The position numbers and the translations under genes were made by a program. A stretch of DNA of 64,000 nucleotides. It comes from Narthecium ossifragum (lineage: Eukaryota > Streptophyta > Magnoliopsida > Dioscoreales > Nartheciaceae). The notes under the pieces were generated by a model, which saw only the letters and a program-made list of their open reading frames with translations, ran no database searches and was not told the DNA's origin. The first letter of the stretch is position 1; each line of letters opens with the position of its first letter. Below are positions 57,111 through 64,000 of the stretch, one piece after another. The stretch covers positions 16,010,290 to 16,074,289 of the forward strand of contig OY986965.1 in NCBI GenBank assembly GCA_963920575.1, read 5' to 3'.

Positions 57111-59394
57111 TTCCTCTGTTTCTCCTTGTTGCCGTGGGTTGCTTGAGGTGCTAGGATTCCGATTCCTATAGTTTTCCCTCGCTGCGACTGATCTTGATTG
57201 TGTTGCTGCTTTCATGCCTCTGTGGTGCTTAGTTTCCCCATGTGGTGATTCTTTTTCATGCTTGCTCTGCTCTGGTATTCTCCTTTCCCCCTGGTACTAT
57301 GCCCTGTTCTTCAGTGGTCTTCCTCCCCTGTTCTTGACCGCCGATTGCTTGAGTTCCCTCCAAACCGTTCCCTGATTTCTCTCTGCCCCTCCGGTGTTAG
57401 CTCTGGTCTGTACTTCGACTGGCTATCCTCTTCCTTTCCCTGTTCTGGATTCGAGGATTACAATGATCTTCCTCTAGCTATTCTCTAGGGGCTAGTAGCT
57501 AATGTAATGGCTTAGGTGGTTGTTATGACCGTAGTGTCTATGGCTGAGTTGGGTTTGGAATTGACTAACCAGGGCGATCCTCAGTTGCAATGATCTTCTT
57601 CTGTAGCGTAATCTATTCCGACAGATGGATCTAAATTATCAGGGCTGCCAACCGAGATCACCAACCCGGCCTGATCTATTATGCTTCCAATTTGTTTATT
57701 CTGTATCATGTCCGTGTCCACGGTTGTTGTACGGATCAAACCTCTTACTTATGCCTACTGACTATTTCGCCAAATCTGCTCGAGTCTTAATCTTCCTGTG
57801 CATAGCTGGGTCACCGTTTGGCTGAGAAATAACCCTTGATTTAATTATATGCCTAACTTCATGTTGCCCTTGTACAGACTATTAGTTGCTATCTATTAGT
57901 GTCGTTTGTTTCACACCATTCAATTCGTACTCTGTTCAGGTCAATTATATAAATTGAATATTATTGTATCATCCTTAAGCCTAGGGCCGGCGGTGTGCCC
58001 GTTTCTATTTTATTTGTGGAAATGGCTATATCTGATTGGGCCGAAGGTGTGCCCTTGTATGTGTTGAATGAGATCATATATGATTGGGGTATGTGAATGC
58101 TGTGCATGGTTTTTGTCCGTTCCTTCTTGCTAAATCTATTCTGTAGAGATGTTATAATCTCCTGGACAATTGTATGATGATTCGGCATGTAGAGACACCT
58201 AGGTCTAGTTCTTTGATTAGACTCATGCATGTTGTATGCATTAGAAGCATTAAGGTTAGGTGCGGGCGATGGGGTTCGATCGTCGATCCGAGGGCTCGGG
58301 TAGCTCGGATCTAGCTCCAGGACCGAGGTACGGGTAGGAGGATTAGGGGGAGATGATGTGATTATGATCTTGTGTTGATTGAGGTTACAACCTAGATATA
58401 CTCATGATTGATGATATTGAGGTGTAGAGGTCGTGTCTACCTTCGCTCAAGTGCTAGATATGGATGTCGATATCCCTGACATTTGTCCCCACGAGGGATG
58501 GTGGTATTGAGACTGGGCAGGGTGGAACCTGGACAGGAGCCCGCAGTCGTGTTATTTTCCCCTCGTTGTTGGGTGAGGGTGGGACTTGGACAGGAGCCCT
58601 CGGGGAATCGACGAGGCTAGGGTTTAGCCTCTTGGCATACTTAGCCTTGACGAAGGTAGATACAGTTGCAGTTTACCCTTTTCTTGAGAGTGCCGTAGAG
58701 TAGAACCCTACTGGGCTTTAAGCTCATCCTACCCGGGCTGCGTTTTGCAGGTGTAGGCGCTGCTCCTTCCTCTTCAGTAGTCCCAGGCGGATCAGTTCTT
58801 GGAGGCGCTTCTACTTCGGGTGGACTTTGAGGTTGTTGGCAGACTGAGGGCTTTCATTCAGTATCTTATTTTATTTGATGTAGTTAAATTTTGGAGACTA
58901 TTGTTTCGTATTTGAGGACAGATTGTATAACTTTTAATTTTGATATCAATGACAACGATGTTTATCTGAATGTTCAAATTGGGTCTGTAATAGTTGTAAT
59001 AGTTGTGAATCCTTGTTTATGCCCTCATGATCATGTAGTTGAATGTATTGTGGAATATGAGAAACTGTACAGGTTCCTTGTGTAAGAATTATAGAGGAGA
59101 CTCTGTCAAAATTTTCTGCGCCCATTGATGATTTAACAGGTTTAGGTTGCTCACCCGCGATCGGGATGGGTTTTCTGGGTCGAGGTGTGACAGTTTGGTA
59201 TCAGAGCAGGCTGTAGGTCTTTCGGGATAGGATTAGGTCTGCGGTTGAGATTTGAGCGCGGTTGGGATAGTTCTAAATCTAGAACATCCTTGTATGCTTG
59301 ACTTTTTGCAGAGTGTGATGTGTTTATTTTATTGATGTGATGATCTGTTTCGGTCTCTAACGGATGAATATCCGTGTCTCTGGTGTCTGTGCAG

Positions 59395-59720
59395 ATGGCA
59401 AGGAAATGGGTAGGCCCCGCAGTAGTACGCTAAGGCGCGGCACGCAATCAGCGCGCTGCCCGGCGGACCTTGTAGGCCGAGGCATGACAGAATCCTGCAC
59501 CTGTACCGGCACTAGAGGCAGAGTTAGCTGAGCACAGTGGGATGGGGGAGGCTTTCTGTGAGGCCCCGGAGGCTCCTTTACCCGTTGTTGGGCGATCGTT
59601 AGCTGCTGAGGTAGCAGACTTCTAGCGGCTGAACCCGCCAAGGTTCAGTGGTAGGAGTGGAGACGCGACGGAGGCAGACGAGTGGCTGGAGAGCGTCACT
59701 CAGATACTAGACCTTCTCAT
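59395..59720 (+). pseudogene. Gag fragment of family F
   Basis: The frame from the ATG at about 59395 reads through several stops into ELAEHSGMGEAF, then LNPPRFSGRSGDATEADEWL and ESVTQILDLL, the plant gypsy gag core (PPxFSG...ADEWL). Truncated after about 110 codons. Confidence 0.7.
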
Positions 59721-60640
59721 CGGAAGTGAGTTTTGGCGATCCAGGCAACAATCGAGGTAAGCAATGGTGGCGGAAAGATCGTGGCAGCCATACAAGGCTT
59801 CAGGATGTGTTTGAGGGGTTACAAGGCCATAGATTAGGGGATCGGTGGTGGTCGGTTCGGTGGAATTCGTCGGAATTTGAATCCGATGATCCAGGTAGCA
59901 ATCGAGGTCGGGAAGGGTCGAAAAAGGGTCGTGATGACGTAAGGAAGCTTCTGGAGTGGTTTCTGAGCGGTGGGAGGTAGTGGATGAGGAGATCGACGAT
60001 GGCGGAGGTCATGGTAGGGGGTCGCCGGCGTCGGAGGAGGTGGAGCTGGAAAAGGGAAAGGCCAGAGGAAGGTCAGGGTGATGAAGGCAAGGGTATTGGT
60101 TGTTGTTTGGACTGGCGAAGGTGATCGGAGAGAGCTTGAGAGGCGGCGGTGGTCAGCGGCTCGGGGTGGAGCCGGGACGATGAAGTTTCGGCTCAGATCG
60201 GGCATTGGTGAGCCGCGATCGAGCCATGAGAAACTCGATGAAAAATCAGGAAAATTTGGAAAATAAGTGAAATTTTTTTTGGGAAAAATTCAAAAAAAAA
60301 AATAAGAAAAAATCCTTAAAACTGGGTTACTTCCCGGCAAGCGCGGGGATTTAACGTCCCTCGCAAGACGTCCTGAAAGGGTCAGTAATAGCATGGATCC
60401 GTCAGATTGACGGACTCAATCACACCACCAAAACTAATCTCCTCCACATAATGATTTAAACCGTACCTTGCCTCGTAATAAGTCAAGTATTTGATGATGT
60501 AGATCTATTAATTCTTTCCTCCCAACGAGTGTGCTAGAAACCCCACCCTCTATAAACGACAAAGCATCGTCATATTTCATCTTACAACAAGGTCTACGGC
60601 ATATGTCCCCAATAGTAATAGAATTATTATTGAGATGAAC
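59721..60640. other. Low-complexity non-coding gypsy-related stretch
   Basis: Contains a short direct repeat (GATCCAGGCAACAATCGAGGT at 59744 and GATCCAGGTAGCAATCGAGGT at 59889) and A/T homopolymer runs at 60270-60310. No supported gene. The right part includes the GGGTTACTTCCCGGCAAGCG phrase. Confidence 0.35.
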
Positions 60641-62263
60641 TGATAAGACTTGAAAAATGCATAAAACACCCTTATAATTTGGCTTTGTTAGTCTCCGAGT
60701 AATGCTTCACTGACTACTTTTATCCTATTTCAGGTATAGCAGACCCTCGTACGAGTTAGATCAAGTTTAGAGCTAAAAGGAGCATATTTGGACAATTTCG
60801 GTATGAAGGATCGATCTTCACATAAGAAAAAGATCGATCCTCCTTGTCCATTAACTTGGCAGAGAGCAAAGTATAAAAGGATCGATCTTCCTTCATGAAA
60901 GGATCGATCTTCCATGGGCGTATCAAGACAACAAGTAAAAGATCGATCCTAATCAACTAGTAGGATCGATCCCTTACGGGACGTCGCCAGCAATTGAAGA
61001 CCATAGGATCGATCTTCCTCCTTGGAAGGATCGATCCTTTGTTGCCAGTAAAGAAAATCAATGGCCCAGATCTAATCCGTGGGTAGTCGCTTTCCTAGGT
61101 TATAAATAGTAAGTTGTTAGAGATTTTTGGGGGCCGGCCAGCTGGGGGACTATTTCTCCGGCCTTCTTGGTCCTTTTTCTTCCTTCTTTTACACAAGTTA
61201 GGTTAGATCTTTGGGGGAAGATCCATGGGTGGAGCGTGGTGACAACCTTCATCGACGGATCTCCTTCCTAAAGATGAGTAGCTAAACTCTTACCAAGGGA
61301 TTCTTATGATGTAACTAGGGTTTCTATTAGAGATTTCTAAGATTTAGGGCTGGTATACCTTCTTGAATGGTTTGTATGGATTGATCTTAATTTCGTTATG
61401 AACTTGGTGTTGATTTTATTTATGGATGAATGATTTGTTCATTTATGCCGTAGATCTAGGTCTTGAGCATGTTAGGGCTTGAGATTAGAGATTCTGACCA
61501 AAACATCCATGCTAGAACAATGGATGTGAGGATTTTCTTCTCGAGATTAAGAGTCTTGTGATGCTAGAACCATTACACATAATGCTAGAACCATTATGAC
61601 CAACTCTTAATCCATTATTCATCTTAATTCAAGATTAGGGATTTCGTAACTGTTAGTACCACTACGCTAGTGCTAGAACCACTAGGTTAACTGCTAATCC
61701 TTGATACATTCTATTTGGCGACCTCAATGTGCTAGAACCATCTTGAGCTTACACCTGAATCCATATTATACTATTTTCTTACGATGAATTCATCCTAATC
61801 AGAGGATTCATTAGCAGTGAATGTAACTAATCATTCGGTCACTGACTTTTAGGTAATTGTTCTTGCCAATAAGGGATCCTAACCAAAACTTGTTGAGTGA
61901 TAATGCGAACTAGCCGTTCACTTATAAACTATTAGGAAAGCCATTCAGCGTGATTAATGTTCCCTAATCTTAGGAAGACCTGATAGAATCCTGGTTATTG
62001 ATTAAGAATTCCCTGATACCTTTTCTTACATTTATCAATCCTTTAGTATAAAGTTAGTTTAATTTCAATTCTGAATCTTTCTCAACTTATTGGTAGGAAT
62101 ACTTAGATTGAGTTTAGTAGTTTAATTATTTTCCTACGCATTCCCTGCGGATTCGACTCGAACTCACTGCTCGCTACCCCTAAAGTAGTTAGTTAGTAGT
62201 TTGATTATAAATTTGTAATTTTGATCGGGCACGTTAAGCCGCGACACTTTTCAAGCTCTATCA
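60641..62263 (+). mobile_element. Solo LTR of family G (1.62 kb)
   Basis: Starts TGATAAGACTTG and ends AGCTCTATCA, with a perfect 5-bp duplication TGAAC (60636-60640 and 62264-62268). Eight GATCGATC sites (60805-61040) precede TATA motif GTTATAAATAG near 61100. The end region has TTCCCTGCGGATTCGACTCG. Related to 40418-41954 through AAGAAAATCAA(C/T)GG and AGATCTAATCCGTGG. Confidence 0.85.
60805..61040. promoter_or_regulatory. Second array of eight GATCGATC palindromes upstream of LTR TATA box
   Basis: Sites near 60809, 60832, 60880, 60902, 60940, 60964, 61008 and 61030, mostly AGGATCGATC(C/T)TTC variants. Same position relative to the TATA as in the other family-G LTR, but with different flanking arms. 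Confidence 0.7.
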
Positions 62264-62268
62264 TGAAC

Positions 62269-62945
62269 CGTAAGTGAAGGGGTAGAAGGTTTTAATTTCA
62301 AAATAGACGTTGCAAGCATGGACGATTGTGCAGATATAGGTAAAGGATTAGGTGGTGGTTCAACTTTTGAATGTATTGACATCTATGTGCATAAGTATGT
62401 TTCAATATAATCAACACAAAAATGTCCAATATCTATGTATATGTCAAACAATGATGAATCAAAAATATAGACACAAGCATTGATAACATTAACAACAAAT
62501 TAGTCATTATTTGTAGGCAAACATGCATCCTTAAATATATTCAAACGTTTCTTCATGTTGTCAAAAGAGACATCCATAACACATATACGACAGTTAATAC
62601 AAGCATTCACAGTAGCTAGGAAAGGTCGACCTAAGATAATAGACACGGATTCCATGCAAAGAACGTCGAGCTCCATGTCCAAGACAATGAAGTCAACCGA
62701 AAAAAAGAAGCTATCAACCTTAACCAACACAACCTCCAAGATACCTCACGGTGTCTTGATGAATCTATCCGCGAACTGAAGGGTTACTGTCGTAGGTTTC
62801 AAATCATTCATGCCAAATTTTTTATATAGAGAATATGATAGTAAATTAACACTAGTACCAAAATCAAGAAGAGCACCATCAATATGATAGTCTCCAATAT
62901 AATAAGAAATAGTTGGGGTGTCAGGATCCTTGACTGATCTATAGT
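62269..62945 (-). pseudogene. Gypsy (Athila-like) aspartic protease remnant
   Basis: Minus-strand blocks: ALLDFGTSVNLLSYSLYKKF (active-site region; the D-[ST]-G type motif reads DFGTS) near 62870, LKPTTVTLQFADRFIKTP near 62790, then VDFIVLDMELD near 62680 and IILGRPFLATVNACI near 62630. This order is the retropepsin of Athila/Tat-type gypsy elements. A stop splits it near 62750, and no RT follows before the LTR insertion at 62263. Confidence 0.78.
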
Positions 62946-62994
62946 AGCATATTTACAACCGCTGGCATAGGTATTGAAAATATTCATGGCTTGA

Positions 62995-63360
62995 TACCAG
63001 CGGCCCACAAAACCGCCGAGATCGACGAGTTATACCAGCGAAGCCTTGAGGATAGACCTTGACCTGCTTGAGGAGAGGAGAGATGAAGCCCGAATCCGAG
63101 TTGCGGCTTATCGACAGAAAGCAACCCGCTTCTACAACTCCAGAGTCAAGGAAAGATCATTTGCCCCGAGAGACCTAGTGCTAAGGAAGGCAGAATTCGA
63201 CACTACCCGACCAGGGTCCCACAAGCTTGATCCTAGTTGGGCAGGTCCTTACAGAGTAGTTAAGCGGAGGCACATTGGGACATACGACCTGGAAACCTTA
63301 GATGGTGACGTGTTGCCTCGCACATGGCACGCCCATAACCTCCAGAAGTATTTCCAATAA
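62995..63360 (+). pseudogene. Integrase C-terminal end of a Tat-like gypsy element
   Basis: The open frame reads DLDLLEERRDEARIRVAAYR, then ARFYNSRV-like TRFYNSRVKERSF, PRDLVLRK, WAGPYRVVKR and DLETLDGDVLPRTWHAHNLQ, ending KYFQ-stop at 63360. This is the GPY/F-type C-terminal domain of Tat-lineage integrases. Everything upstream is missing; it abuts the oppositely oriented protease remnant. The tandem array that follows fits the 3' untranslated region of such elements. Confidence 0.8.
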
Positions 63361-63497
63361 AATTGAAGTTTTCGCTTCAACCCCTATGTAATAAACGGCA
63401 TAGACATCTTGTTTGCGCTGCCAATTGTTTCAGTGCAATAAAGTCCTTTATTTCCTAGCTTCAAATTTTTTTAGAAGTCTCAGCTAGTCATACTATA

Positions 63498-64000
63498 AAG
63501 CCTTGGCTTCGCCAATCACTTGACTCGATCTCGACCAATGCTCGAGATCAGTTCCCAAAGCCTTGGCTTCGCTAAGCACTCGACTTCGACCAGTGCTCGA
63601 AGTCAAATCATAAATAAGCCTTGGCTCCGCTAGGAATTCGATCTCGGCCAATGCTCGAGATCAGTTCCCAAAGCCTTGGCTTCGCCAAGCACTCGACTTT
63701 GACCAATGCTCGCAGTCAAATCATAAATAAGCCTTGGCTTCGCCAAGCACTCAATCTTGACCAATGCTCGAGATTAGTTCCCAAAGCCTTGGCCTCGCCA
63801 AGCACTCGATCTCGACCAATGCTCGAGATCTGTTGAGCACTCAATCTCGACCAACGCTCGAGATCAGTTAAGCACTCGATCTCGACCAATGCTCGAGATC
63901 AGTTCCCAAAGCCTTGGCTTCGCTAAGCACTCGACTTCGACCAATGCTCGAAGTCAAATCATAAATAAGCCTTGGCTTCGCCAAGCACTCAATCTCAACC
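63498..64000 (+). repeat. Tandem array of ~55/58-bp units, each with two hairpins
   Basis: GCCTTGGCTTCG-type starts at about 63500, 63560, 63618, 63673, 63731, 63786, 63911 and 63969: alternating units of about 55 and 58-60 bp, with two extra 35-bp sub-units at 63836-63905. Each unit carries a CTTGGC-TTC-GCCAAG type hairpin and a second dyad, GATCTCGA-CCAATGC-TCGAGATC or GACTTCGA-CCAATGC-TCGAAGTC. The array continues past the window end. Confidence 0.9.

Larger units (their letters stand above)
56337..59720 (+). mobile_element. Partial family F gypsy element: LTR, primer site and gag start
   Basis: LTR 56337-59192 (TGTGAGGACCCG to GAGGTGTGACA, 2.86 kb), primer site GTTTGGTATCAGAGCAGG at 59193-59210, leader, then gag remnant to about 59720 where similarity stops. 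Pol and 3' LTR are absent and no target duplication is found, so the right side was lost. Collinear with the minus-strand copy at 16222-24198 (shared GGGATAGGATTAGG and TCTAGAACATCCTTG). Confidence 0.8.

Noticed and set aside
63498..64000. Regularly spaced repeats that could be taken for a CRISPR array
   Set aside because: This is plant nuclear DNA, the 'spacers' are themselves repeats, and units abut head to tail: a tandem repeat.

Overview
This is nuclear DNA from a flowering plant. It has an intron-rich plant-specific gene (KAPP) and every class of plant transposon: Mutator-like, PIF/Harbinger, several Ty3/gypsy LTR families, a copia-type LTR and MITEs. GC-rich first-exon sequence hints at a non-grass monocot, but I cannot name the species. 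Only one ordinary host gene is intact. Almost everything from about 14.7 kb onward is transposons nested in transposons.

Layout. (1) 0.6-14.5 kb, minus strand: a complete 13-exon, 577-codon KAPP gene (kinase-associated protein phosphatase: membrane anchor, FHA domain, PP2C domain). Its introns hold a Mutator-like element carrying a CHX antiporter gene fragment (1907-4236) with another element nested in it, two MITE-like elements, and a 1.4 kb solo LTR with a perfect GTAAC target duplication (8576-9956). (2) 14.7-39.1 kb: pieces of a Mutator-like element encoding a FAR1-type transposase followed by an OTU-protease-like domain. Later insertions split it: a chromodomain gypsy element (15936-27149, TSD TGTTG), itself invaded by a minus-strand long-LTR gypsy element ('family F'), then a family-F LTR (27900-37371). 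That LTR contains a solo LTR of 'family B' (28072-35170, TSD AATTT), which contains a complete PIF/Harbinger element (28212-34041, TSD TTA) with three ORFs. (3) 39.1-49.2 kb: another family-F LTR holding a 'family G' LTR and a complete, young, non-autonomous family-B element (42816-47416, TSD GTTTC). (4) 49.4-50.9 kb: a decayed FAR1-related gene on the minus strand. (5) 51.5-52.2 kb: a degraded caulimovirid-like movement-protein fragment. (6) 53.3-64.0 kb: a truncated family-B copy, a copia-type LTR, a partial family-F element, a family-G solo LTR (TSD TGAAC), an Athila-like protease remnant, and the integrase end of a Tat-like gypsy element followed by a tandem array of covarying hairpins that runs off the window.

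How it works together: KAPP is the only likely cellular function here, damping receptor-kinase signalling. The rest is a layered insertion history in which target-site duplications give the order of events. The most unusual signals are the dyad-symmetric arrays: GATCGATC palindrome clusters in the promoter part of LTRs, and the alternating hairpin tandem array at the right end. The third ORF of the Harbinger element, an RNase H1 N-terminal-type domain plus a membrane tail, is also unusual.
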